Part shown: positions 35,416-43,152 of the stretch, piece after piece
Layout: each line of letters begins with the position of its first letter
Position numbering within the stretch: the first letter of the stretch is position 1
Source of the DNA: Bacteroidota bacterium
Lineage (GTDB): Bacteria; Bacteroidota; Bacteroidia; Chitinophagales; Chitinophagaceae
Direction: 5' to 3'
Assembly (NCBI GenBank): GCA_018267615.1
Contig: JAFDYD010000010.1
Coordinates: 77,400-141,399 of the forward strand
Length of the DNA stretch: 64,000 bases
The notes under the pieces: model-generated
What the model saw: only the letters and a program-made list of their open reading frames with translations
What the model was told of the DNA's origin: nothing
The model's database searches: none
Made by a program: the position numbers and the translations under genes

Positions 35416-35530
35416 GAAGTTCGAACTCCCCAATTTATAGATCCGAACTACAACCGACAGTTTTGGCTGGTTCGGATTGACAAAACCGAACCCTATCGCC
35501 CTTTTCGCGTCGCATTTTTGTGTCGCAATC
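35416..35530 (+). promoter_or_regulatory. Operator-like box array and promoter region of the cyclase operon
   Basis: Boxes GAAGTTCGAACT at 35416, CCGAACTAC at 35443, GGTTCGGATT at 35469, CCGAACC at 35486 and GCATTTTTG at 35512, followed by TGTCGCAAT. Relative offsets (0, 28, 53, 70, 96) equal those of the efflux operon array (0, 28, 53, 70, 97). GGTTCGG and CCGAACC form a perfect 7-bp inverted repeat here. No TTG lies 19-21 bases before the -7-like CATTTTTG. The cyclase ATG is at 35573. Confidence 0.7.
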
Positions 35531-35572
35531 GATCAATTCATCAATCAACAAAAAAAACATAAAAGCTTTATC

Positions 35573-36817
35573 ATGAACAACACTTTTCAGCATAGACTCA
35601 ACGAAGAACTGCTTCGCAGTGAAAGAAGAAGGGCACTGATCCTTGTGGTGATCTTTCTCATTGCGATGTGTTTCAGGTCGATCGATTATCTCCTGAGCAA
35701 AGACGACCAGACAATGATGCCAAAAACGTTTTCGGGAATCTGGTTATTCCCAATCACAGTCATCTTGTTTGAATTGATCTCCTATTTATATATGAGCAAA
35801 CTAATAAAAAGAAAAAAAATTCAAATCCCAACGTACAAACGTTACCTCAACACAGCTATAGAAATTTCTTTGCCTTCGGTAGTGATTATGGTGGTTGCAA
35901 AACAATATCCTTCATTCGATATTCTGCAGTCTCCGGCGGTGATGATCTATTTTATTTTTATCATCCTCTCAACACTCAGACTTGATTTCACGCTTTCGCT
36001 TTTTTGCGGAGCGCTGGCATGTTGTTCTTACGTACTGATCAGCATTTTTATTTACAATCATTTTACATCGATAGATGCTGCAAGAGTCTTTATTCTTTTT
36101 TTCAGCGGTATTGCATCTGGACTTGTAGCCAAACAGATTCGGGGAAGTATCAATAATTCACTAAAAGAAGCAGAGAAAAGACAAAAGGTAGAAAATCTTT
36201 TCGGTCAGCAGATATCGATGGAAGTGGCAGAGAAGATTTTGGAGAATGACGGCAAAATTGAAAGTAAGAGAATGAACGTGGCAATCATGTTCATCGACAT
36301 CCGCAACTTCACAAATTTCGCTGCAGGAAAAAATCCGGAAGAGATTGTCGACTACCAGAACGCGTTTTTTAAAATAGTACTTGACACGGTTACAAAACAT
36401 AGTGGCATCGTTCACCAGTTCCTCGGTGATGGTTGCATGGTGACATTCGGCGCTCCAATCGATTTAAAAAACCCATCTCAAAACGCAGTGTTCGCTTCGA
36501 TCATGTTGTTGAAATCATTGCAGGATGCTGTGAAAGAAGGAGAGATCGAAGAAACAAAAATCGGTATCGGCATTCATACCGGTGAAGTAGTAACCGGTAA
36601 TATCGGAAGTGCAGAACGTCAGCAGTATTCAATCACCGGCAGCGTGGTGATACTCGCATCGCGCATCGAGCAATTGAATAAACAGTTCGGTTCGCAATTG
36701 TTGGTTTCGGAAGATGTGATGCAATGCATTCAGGACGCCGATCTGCCTGTGACTTCTTTTGGTTCCGTTGCACTGAAGGGCTGGCACAAACCCATTTCAA
36801 TTTATAAACTCGTATAA
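35573..36817 (+). CDS. Membrane-bound class III nucleotide cyclase
   Basis: 414 residues from the ATG beginning MNNTFQHRLN; upstream codons of the open frame lie in the promoter array. Residues 20-185 hold about six membrane helices. The C-terminal catalytic domain (235-395) has both metal aspartates, D242 in MFIDIRNFT and D286 in FLGDGCM, and the transition-state arginine R364 in ILASRIEQLNK. Three other key positions differ from classical adenylate cyclases: Gln282 where Lys binds the base, Ser353 where Asp/Thr is usual, and Ile360 where the catalytic Asn is usual. The cyclic nucleotide product is thus uncertain and a pyrimidine cannot be excluded. It is the first gene of an operon with an HD-PycTM effector 32 bases downstream. 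Confidence 0.88.
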   Translation: MNNTFQHRLNEELLRSERRRALILVVIFLIAMCFRSIDYLLSKDDQTMMPKTFSGIWLFPITVILFELISYLYMSKLIKRKKIQIPTYKRYLNTAIEISLPSVVIMVVAKQYPSFDILQSPAVMIYFIFIILSTLRLDFTLSLFCGALACCSYVLISIFIYNHFTSIDAARVFILFFSGIASGLVAKQIRGSINNSLKEAEKRQKVENLFGQQISMEVAEKILENDGKIESKRMNVAIMFIDIRNFTNFAAGKNPEEIVDYQNAFFKIVLDTVTKHSGIVHQFLGDGCMVTFGAPIDLKNPSQNAVFASIMLLKSLQDAVKEGEIEETKIGIGIHTGEVVTGNIGSAERQQYSITGSVVILASRIEQLNKQFGSQLLVSEDVMQCIQDADLPVTSFGSVALKGWHKPISIYKLV

Positions 36818-36849
36818 ACCTAATTACTCTTAACTCAAAAAAAATAAAA

Positions 36850-38067
36850 ATGAAAATCAATAACGAAATAATAAAACTCGTCTCGCAATATGTCGAAAAA
36901 AGCCTGGCTGAAAAACTTCCACAGGGATATCGATTTCACAATTTCGATCATGCGGTGAATATCGTAAATGGTATCAACGAAATCGCTGAAGCCATGCATA
37001 TCACCGATCACGAACGGCATATTCTGTTGACAGCAGGGTGGTTTCACGATATCGGTTATATATGGCAGATAGATAATCACGAAACAACGGGTTCAGCTGT
37101 GGCAAGAAATTTCCTTATCGAAAAAGGAGTGGATGAGGAAGATATCGCGCAGGTGCAAGCTTGCATCATCGCAACAAAATATCCGCCGAATCCAACCAAT
37201 GTATTAGAGCAGATTATTTGCGACGCGGATCTTTTACATCTTGGTCAAAAAGATTTCTTCGCCCAGACGGCTCTGCTGCGCGAAGAATGGAGCCTTACCC
37301 GCCAGCAAAATTATTCGGACGAGGAATGGCATGCATTGAACCTCGATTTCCTGGAGAATCATCATTTCCATACAAAATATTGCAGAAAAAATTATGATGA
37401 CAGGAAAGCAAAGAATATCAAAGAAGTTTCGAAACTGGAAAAAAAAGAGAGAAAGAAAAATGAGTCCGATCATCATGACGAGCACGAACATTCTGAAAAA
37501 AATGACAGGCCAAATGAAAAAATGAAACTGCAACGAGGTGTGGAAACTTTTTTCAAAACAGCTTCCAACAATCATATGCGTTTGAGCAGCATGGCAGATA
37601 GCAAGGCGCATATTTTACTTAGTATCAATTCTATTATCATTTCCATAGTCATTTCCCTATTGACGAAAAGACTCGAGCAGAGTCCTTACCTGATTATTCC
37701 GACTGCTATGTTGTTATGTGTATCCTTGACGACAGTAATTTTTGCTGTGCTCACAACAAAACCAAAATTATCGAAAGGAAAATTTACGAGAGAACAAGTA
37801 GGTAATCGGGAAGCAAACCTGATGTTCTTCGGAAATTTTCATGGCATGGATCTGAAAACATATCACTGGGGTGTGAGAGAATTGATGAACGATCCCGATT
37901 ATCTCTATAGCAGCATGACAAGAGATATCTATTTCCTCGGCAAAGTACTCGCAGTAAAGTATCGCTATCTGAATATCGGGTATAAAGTATTCATGTTCGG
38001 ACTTGTTGCTTCGGTGATTGCTTTTGGAATCAGCTTTTCGTACGCGCAACATTTTCACCATGTCTAA
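36850..38067 (+). CDS. HD phosphodiesterase fused to Pycsar-type membrane effector (PycTM/DUF5706)
   Basis: 405 residues in two parts. Residues 1-190 are an HD-domain hydrolase with H34 (HNFDH), H66-D67 (WFHDIGY), H77 (NHETTG) and D125/D127 (CDADLLHLG), a complete metal site. A charged linker rich in Lys, Glu, Asp and His follows (about 190-228). Residues 229-400 match the Pycsar system effector family: MRLSSMADSKAHILLSINSIIISIV, then membrane helices at about 254-272, 282-302 and 376-398. In Pycsar defence, a cyclase makes cCMP or cUMP, which triggers a membrane effector that impairs the membrane. Here the upstream gene is a cyclase, and the HD part could break the signal down. Such fusions occur in other Bacteroidota. 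Confidence 0.87.
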   Translation: MKINNEIIKLVSQYVEKSLAEKLPQGYRFHNFDHAVNIVNGINEIAEAMHITDHERHILLTAGWFHDIGYIWQIDNHETTGSAVARNFLIEKGVDEEDIAQVQACIIATKYPPNPTNVLEQIICDADLLHLGQKDFFAQTALLREEWSLTRQQNYSDEEWHALNLDFLENHHFHTKYCRKNYDDRKAKNIKEVSKLEKKERKKNESDHHDEHEHSEKNDRPNEKMKLQRGVETFFKTASNNHMRLSSMADSKAHILLSINSIIISIVISLLTKRLEQSPYLIIPTAMLLCVSLTTVIFAVLTTKPKLSKGKFTREQVGNREANLMFFGNFHGMDLKTYHWGVRELMNDPDYLYSSMTRDIYFLGKVLAVKYRYLNIGYKVFMFGLVASVIAFGISFSYAQHFHHV

Positions 38068-38132
38068 TCATTCAATAAAAAACAAAAACACTAATCAAAT
38101 CAAAAAAAATCAAACGCGAAAAAATTAAAAAA

Positions 38133-40703
38133 ATGAAAAAGTTTTACGCAGCATGCATAACCATGCTAACAACAATTGCCGGACTTTATCCTTGCACAAT
38201 CATAGCGCAGGATCGTGGAACTGTTAAAACATCTGCGAATGCGGGATATGACGAGGTCAGTAAATTCAAACGCGTTGTATTGGGTGAGCATTACCGAAAG
38301 GAATGGTCGACCGAAGTGGATGTGCAAATACTCAATATGGATTTGGTGGCAGGTGGACTCACTCCGTTAAAATTGGGAGGAGGAAAACAAACAAAGTCTT
38401 TACGCTTGCAGGGCGCTGATGGAAAAGAATATGTTTTGCGTTCTGTCAATAAAGATCCGTCAAAAGCATTGCCTGCGGAAATGGTTGGAACATTCGCTAA
38501 TGATATCGTGCAGGATCAGATATCTTCTTCTAATCCATATGCGCCTTTGGCTGTGGCATCATTGGCAAATAGCGCAGGAATTTTTCATACAACACCGAAG
38601 TTGGTCTATGTACCAAAATCCGCACGTCTCGGTGAGTTCGAAAAAATTTTCGCCGGAACGGTTTGTCTTTTAGAAGAAAGACCAATGAGCAGCGAGCAAG
38701 GAAATCCAGATTTCGGGTATTCAAAAAACATTGTGAACTCAGAAAAATTATTTGAAAAGATATCAGGCGAAAGCAATCACCAGGTAGATGAACGCGCATT
38801 TCTCAAGGCAAGAATATTCGATATGTGGATAGGGGATTGGGACAGGCACGAGGACCAATGGTTATGGGCATCATTTAAAAAAGACGATAAGACAATCTAT
38901 CAGCCTATCCCCAGAGATCGTGATCAGGCCTTTTCAAAATTGGATGGATTATTGCCCAAAGCATCTACGCAAAGATGGGCGATTCGAAAAGTAAAAGATT
39001 TCGATTATACCATTAAAGATATCAATGGTCTTAATATCAACGGTTATTTGCTCGACAGAAGTTTTACAACCAGACTGGTATTGAAAGATTGGATTGAAGT
39101 GACGCGTGATTTACAGGTAAGATTGACAGACAGCGCAATTGAAACCGCATTCACTCAAATGCCAGAGAAGATTTTTAATATCTCCGGAAAAGAAACAATC
39201 GCGAAGTTAAAAAGACGTAGAGATGATTTGCAAAAGTATACGCATGATTATTATGAATTCTTATCAAAAGAAGTGAACGTGGTCGGTTCAGATCAAAAAG
39301 AAATTTTTGACGTGAGGAGGATTGATAATGATTCAACAAGAGTTGTTGTTTACAAAGCGGGTAAGAATAATAAAAAAGACGATATTATTTATGATCGGAC
39401 TTTTATTCGTTCTGAAACAAATGAAATCAGGTTGTATGGTTTGGGTGCAAATGATGTTTTTGATATCGAAGGCAAGACGCACAAGGGGATATTAGTAAGA
39501 GTAGTTGGAGGAACAGGCGAAGATAAGGTCATCGATAGTTCATCTGTAGATGGCCTGGTACATAAAACAAAAATCTATGATGATCAAAATAATATTTTCA
39601 ACGTAGGCACTGAGAGCAGAGAATTTATTTCACATGATTCTTTGAAGAATGAATACAATCGCAAGGCATTTCGTTACGATTGGCTGGGATTGAAGCAAAG
39701 TCCGGGCTATAACCCTGACGATGGTGTGTATGTTGGCGGTGGTATCATTTTTAAAAAACAACAATTCGGCAAACAACCTTATGGGTGGATGCAATCAGTG
39801 TGGATGAATTATGCCTTTTCAACAGGAGCGTACAATATCGCTTACGATGGTACATTCAAACAAATGATCGGGAAATGGGATTTAAATCTGTTCGCAAAAA
39901 TGAATATGCCCAGCTACAGAAATTATTATGGAATGGGTAATGAAACTGTGAAAGAAACAAGCGATATCAAATATTATCGCGTGCGTTCAAACCAGATCAT
40001 TGCATCGCCGTCATTGAGTCGTCAGTTTGCGAAGCAACACACTGTTGGAATGGGGGCGGCTTTCCAATATATCCGTGTTGAGCAAACCAGTGGACGATTT
40101 GTTTCGGATTATAAATCCAACTTGGATTCAGGTGCATTTGGAAAAAAATATTATATCTCTGCGTTTGTGAATTATCAATTTAACACGATAGACAATCCAT
40201 TATATCCACGCAGAGGATACAGATTTGCATCGTCTGCGGTGTTCACGAAAAATACGAACGAGAGCAAAAGTTTCCTGAGATTATCTGCGGAGTCTTCGGT
40301 ATTCTTTACAAAAGGAAAATTCACAACAGCAATTCGTACGGGTGTCGCAACAAATATTGGGAATGATTATGAATTTTTCCAGGCAAATACGTTGAGTGGG
40401 ATAACCAATCTTCGTGGATTTAATAAGGATCGGTTTGCCGGTAAAACAAGTTTCTTCAATAATGCTGAACTCAGATTTAAAGCCGGTACGCTCAAAGCAT
40501 ATATACTGCGCGGAGAATTTGGAGTGCTTGGTTTCTTTGACAATGGAAGAGTGTGGATTCCTAATGAAACATCTAATACGTGGCATCATGGTTATGGTGG
40601 AGGTATCTGGATACTCCCATATAATAAAATTGCATTCACGGCAACATATGGTGCAACCACGGAAGGCAACAGGATAAATATAAAAGCGGGGTTTCTTTTC
40701 TGA
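38133..40703 (+). CDS. Exported kinase-like domain fused to outer-membrane beta-barrel (BamA/TamA type)
   Basis: 856 residues with signal peptide ending near CTIIAQ. Residues 60-290 contain motifs reminiscent of atypical kinases of the HipA/FAM20 kind: GADGKEYVLRSVNKD (possible ATP-binding Lys/Arg), hinge-like CLLEERP, a catalytic-loop-like GDWDRHEDQW (D237-R238-H239) and a metal-site-like PIPRDRDQAF (D262/D264). Residues 290-480 are a linker with calcium-binding-like beta stretches. Residues 510-856 are an Omp85/surface-antigen barrel, with repeated aromatic strands, NPLYPRRGYRFASS near residue 700, NLRGFNKDRFAGKTSFFNNAELRFK, and the terminal strand ending in F. It is the third gene of the cyclase operon. 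Barrel call is firm; kinase call is inference from motifs. Confidence 0.8.
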   Translation: MKKFYAACITMLTTIAGLYPCTIIAQDRGTVKTSANAGYDEVSKFKRVVLGEHYRKEWSTEVDVQILNMDLVAGGLTPLKLGGGKQTKSLRLQGADGKEYVLRSVNKDPSKALPAEMVGTFANDIVQDQISSSNPYAPLAVASLANSAGIFHTTPKLVYVPKSARLGEFEKIFAGTVCLLEERPMSSEQGNPDFGYSKNIVNSEKLFEKISGESNHQVDERAFLKARIFDMWIGDWDRHEDQWLWASFKKDDKTIYQPIPRDRDQAFSKLDGLLPKASTQRWAIRKVKDFDYTIKDINGLNINGYLLDRSFTTRLVLKDWIEVTRDLQVRLTDSAIETAFTQMPEKIFNISGKETIAKLKRRRDDLQKYTHDYYEFLSKEVNVVGSDQKEIFDVRRIDNDSTRVVVYKAGKNNKKDDIIYDRTFIRSETNEIRLYGLGANDVFDIEGKTHKGILVRVVGGTGEDKVIDSSSVDGLVHKTKIYDDQNNIFNVGTESREFISHDSLKNEYNRKAFRYDWLGLKQSPGYNPDDGVYVGGGIIFKKQQFGKQPYGWMQSVWMNYAFSTGAYNIAYDGTFKQMIGKWDLNLFAKMNMPSYRNYYGMGNETVKETSDIKYYRVRSNQIIASPSLSRQFAKQHTVGMGAAFQYIRVEQTSGRFVSDYKSNLDSGAFGKKYYISAFVNYQFNTIDNPLYPRRGYRFASSAVFTKNTNESKSFLRLSAESSVFFTKGKFTTAIRTGVATNIGNDYEFFQANTLSGITNLRGFNKDRFAGKTSFFNNAELRFKAGTLKAYILRGEFGVLGFFDNGRVWIPNETSNTWHHGYGGGIWILPYNKIAFTATYGATTEGNRINIKAGFLF

Positions 40704-40747
40704 AATGAATTTGAAGATCGTTGTTTGATGTTTTGATTTGAAAGGCC

Positions 40748-40788
40748 AATGGGCAACCGGATTTTTCTGGTTCGCCCATTTTTTATTT
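40748..40788 (+). terminator. Rho-independent terminator of the cyclase operon
   Basis: AATGGGCAACCGG pairs with CTGGTTCGCCCATT (one mismatch/bulge) across a short T loop and is followed by a T-rich run. It lies 45 bases after the barrel gene stop and closes the operon. Confidence 0.85.
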
Positions 40789-40845
40789 TGATCTTTAATA
40801 TTTAAATTCAATGAGGTTTTAATAGTTAAGATCTGATATTTCGTC

Positions 40846-41006
40846 GTCATTTTGAATCAGCCAGCGGTGATTAGATATATCAGTAAAATAAGTTGATGAG
40901 AAATCCCGGCTGTCTGTTTAGAAAATTTTGCAAAAAAGTTGACTGGAGATTTCTCATCCGCGTATCAAGGCGATTAAGCAAGTCTCTAAGGCGGATTCGA
41001 AATGAC
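40846..41006. repeat. Small inverted-terminal-repeat element (REPIN/MITE-like)
   Basis: Terminal segments GTCATTTTGAATCAGCC and GGCGGATTCGAAATGAC are inverted copies with two mismatches. Inside, GATGAGAAATC at 40894 pairs with GATTTCTCATC at about 40951. The whole is about 161 bp, non-coding, and lies between the cyclase operon and the DUF1801 gene. Nested inverted ends without a gene fit a palindromic mobile repeat; no target-site duplication was identified. Confidence 0.6.
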
Positions 41007-41104
41007 ACTTAATTCGTATTTTCTCCTTATCTCTTTGTGTGATATTTTTAATCAGAATAAAAACGCAACAGTTAATTAAGAATCGCAATAAAATTATTTT
41101 ACAA

Positions 41105-41509
41105 ATGGCAAAAAATAAAACAACCGAAACCAAGAGCAGCGTGAAAGATTTTATCAGCAAGGTGGAGAACGAAACCAAGCGCGATGATAGTTATCAAATT
41201 ATTAAGATCATGAAAGAAGCAACCGGTTTTGAACCCAAAATGTGGGGGCCGAGTATTATTGGATTTGGATCTTATCATTACAAATATGAGAGCGGTCGCG
41301 AAGGCGATATGCCTGTTGTTGCCTTTTCGCCCAGAAAACCCGAAATTGTTTTATATCTTTCTTTGAATGAAGCGCAGCGGGAAAAATTATTGAAAAAATT
41401 CGGGAAACACAAAACAAGCAAAGGTTGTATTTATATAAAAAAACTGGAAGATATTGATATAGCTGTGTTGAAAGAGATGGTGGCGGTTTCGGTGAAAAAC
41501 AAAACCTAA
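41105..41509 (+). CDS. DUF1801-family protein
   Basis: 134 residues from the ATG beginning MAKNKTTETKSSVKDF. The sequence has the DUF1801 (YdhG-like) pattern: SVKDFISKVENETKRDDSYQI, EATGFEPKMWGPSIIGFGSYHYKYESGREG, FSPRKPEIVLYLS and GKHKTSKGCIYIKKLEDID. Small cytoplasmic alpha/beta protein; the biochemical function of the family is not settled. Start chosen because the frame upstream is AT-rich leader. Monocistronic, converging on an acidic-protein gene across a palindrome. Confidence 0.9.
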   Translation: MAKNKTTETKSSVKDFISKVENETKRDDSYQIIKIMKEATGFEPKMWGPSIIGFGSYHYKYESGREGDMPVVAFSPRKPEIVLYLSLNEAQREKLLKKFGKHKTSKGCIYIKKLEDIDIAVLKEMVAVSVKNKT

Positions 41510-41528
41510 TCTTACCAAACCCACAAAC

Positions 41529-41630
41529 ATGAAAATCCCTATGTGAACCTATGTTTCTATGTGCCTATGTGGTGAAAAAAAATTACCACATACGCACATA
41601 GAAACATAGGTTAACATAGGGATTTTCATG
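41529..41630. repeat. Iterated-word palindrome, 'TATGTG' vocabulary, between converging genes
   Basis: Arms of about 44 bases, starting ATGAAAATCCCTATGTGAAC and ending with the complement, pair with about three mismatches around A8/T loop sequence. Position suits a two-way terminator. Confidence 0.88.
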
Positions 41631-41661
41631 AGTAATTTCAAATCCAAAGGACGTTGCATTA

Positions 41662-41961
41662 TCAGCTTCTGTCTTCCTCCAAATCATCGTGATCATCTCC
41701 ACCAAGACTGTAATAATTATTTTCTTCGTCCTCTTCTCCCAAAATTTCATCGGCATCATCCAGTTCTGCACCGGGAACATCAAGATCGTCACCCAAAATT
41801 TTTTCCGTTTTTTGATTTGCTTCGATCATTGAACCATCTTCATTCAAATGCTCTTCTTTTTCTTTATTATAGATATCGTCTTTTTCCGGGTAGTGCGGAT
41901 AACCAGGAAATTCTTCCTTACCTTTTTTATTTTCGCTAAGTCTTTGTGTTTTCTTATCCAT
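41662..41961 (-). CDS. Small acidic hypothetical protein (conserved in Bacteroidota)
   Basis: 99 residues, strongly acidic, with the recognisable N-terminal segment KKGKEEFPGYPHYPEKDDIYNKEK followed by a disordered acidic tail (GDDLDVPGAELDDADEILGEEDEEN). No signal peptide or membrane segment. I recall proteins with the FPGYPHYP pattern as conserved hypotheticals in this phylum; function unknown. Single gene, divergent from nagB-type gene upstream. Confidence 0.75.
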   Translation of the reverse strand: MDKKTQRLSENKKGKEEFPGYPHYPEKDDIYNKEKEEHLNEDGSMIEANQKTEKILGDDLDVPGAELDDADEILGEEDEENNYYSLGGDDHDDLEEDRS

Positions 41962-42192
41962 AAAATTTATTTTTTGTTTTAAAGTTTCTGCAACCAGTCT
42001 GATACAAAATGATAGCTTCCTTCAAATTCTTTATAGTATAAAATTGAATCACATTTCTTATATATCTTAAAGTTACGAAAAATGAGATGAGCGGGAATGA
42101 TATTGTCGATACTTCCTGACGTGACTTACAAAGGCGCCAAAGAATCTGCTGGTCACTTTCGTGAATTTTTGAAATCTTTTTTGGTAATTTTG
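41962..42192. promoter_or_regulatory. Divergent intergenic region upstream of the deaminase gene
   Basis: About 230 bases of AT-rich sequence between the acidic-protein start and the palindrome at 42193. It must carry at least the leftward promoter. No coding frame, repeat or clear promoter pair was seen. Confidence 0.4.
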
Positions 42193-42320
42193 AAGGCTAA
42201 ACGCTAAACGCTGAACGCCGAACGCATAACGCGTAACGCTGAACGCACTGATCTCAATCGCGTTCAGCTTTATGCGTTCGGCGTTCAGCGTTACGCGTTA
42301 TGCGTTCGGCGTTTAGCCTT
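42193..42320. repeat. Iterated-word palindrome, 'AACGCTGAACGC' vocabulary, just 5' of a gene
   Basis: Words AACGCTA, AACGCTG, AACGCCG, AACGCAT and AACGCGT run along the left arm; the right arm is the complement. It ends 28 bases before the ATG of the glucosamine-6-phosphate deaminase gene, so if transcribed it would lie in that gene's leader. It lies in a divergent gap. Confidence 0.88.
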
Positions 42321-42348
42321 AGTTTTTTCACCACTCATCCTTTCCATT

Positions 42349-43098
42349 ATGCATCTGAACATTTACAAAAATTACCAGGATCTATCCGAACATGTAGCCG
42401 ATGAAATCATTTCATTGGTAAAAAATAAGCCTGATGCTGTATTATGTCTTGCGACCGGTGATTCGCCGCGACTCGCTTACAAGTTAATGGTGGAAAGGGT
42501 GATCAAAGAAAAACTGGATTTCTCACGTTGTACTTTTATCGCTTTAGACGAATGGGTTGGACTTCCTCCTTCCAATGAAGGTACCTGTGCTTATTTTTTG
42601 AATGCAATTATTTTTTCGCCATTGAAAATCGACGCAAAGCAAATTCATTTGTTCAATGCATTATCTAATGATCTGGATAAAGAATGTTCGAAAATGAACA
42701 GGACAATTATTGACAGTGGTGGTATTGACCTCATCATCGTAGGCGTGGGAATGAATGGTCATGTCGGATTTAATGAACCCGGCGTTCCTACTAACTATGA
42801 TGCTCACGTGATAAATTTAGACGAAGTGACCCAATCCGTCGGACAAAAATATTTTTCAGGGCCGGTAGCCATCAAACAAGGAATTACACTTGGGCTCAAT
42901 CAATTTTTGCATTCAAAAAAAGCGATCATGATTGCAAGCGGATTGAAAAAAGCACCAGTGATGCAGCAGGCGTTAGAAAAAGAAATTAATATTGATATGC
43001 CTGCAAGCATTATCAGAAAACATATGAATGGCTTTGTGATGATCGATGAAGACGCGGCTTCTGCGTTGAAAACCGCAGCTGCCTCACAAAAAAAATAG
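42349..43098 (+). CDS. nagB: Glucosamine/galactosamine-6-phosphate deaminase family
   Basis: 249-residue cytoplasmic enzyme converting an amino-sugar phosphate to the keto-sugar phosphate plus ammonia. Motifs match the family: LCLATGDSPRLAYKLM phosphate loop, ALDEWVGL with the catalytic aspartate, and GVGMNGHVGFNEPG with the catalytic Asp/His/Glu region. Slightly shorter than E. coli NagB (266), closer to AgaI-type galactosamine enzymes, so GlcN6P versus GalN6P is open. Its leader contains a large palindrome. Confidence 0.85.
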   Translation: MHLNIYKNYQDLSEHVADEIISLVKNKPDAVLCLATGDSPRLAYKLMVERVIKEKLDFSRCTFIALDEWVGLPPSNEGTCAYFLNAIIFSPLKIDAKQIHLFNALSNDLDKECSKMNRTIIDSGGIDLIIVGVGMNGHVGFNEPGVPTNYDAHVINLDEVTQSVGQKYFSGPVAIKQGITLGLNQFLHSKKAIMIASGLKKAPVMQQALEKEINIDMPASIIRKHMNGFVMIDEDAASALKTAAASQKK

Positions 43099-43152
43099 TT
43101 CGGGGAAGATTCAACTCCCGATTGATCAATTAAAAATAGTTCACTCAGCCAG

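Noticed and set aside
40846..41006. tRNA or structured small RNA in the gap after the cyclase operon
   Set aside because: The pairing is explained by nested terminal inverted repeats; no cloverleaf or T-loop sequence was found.
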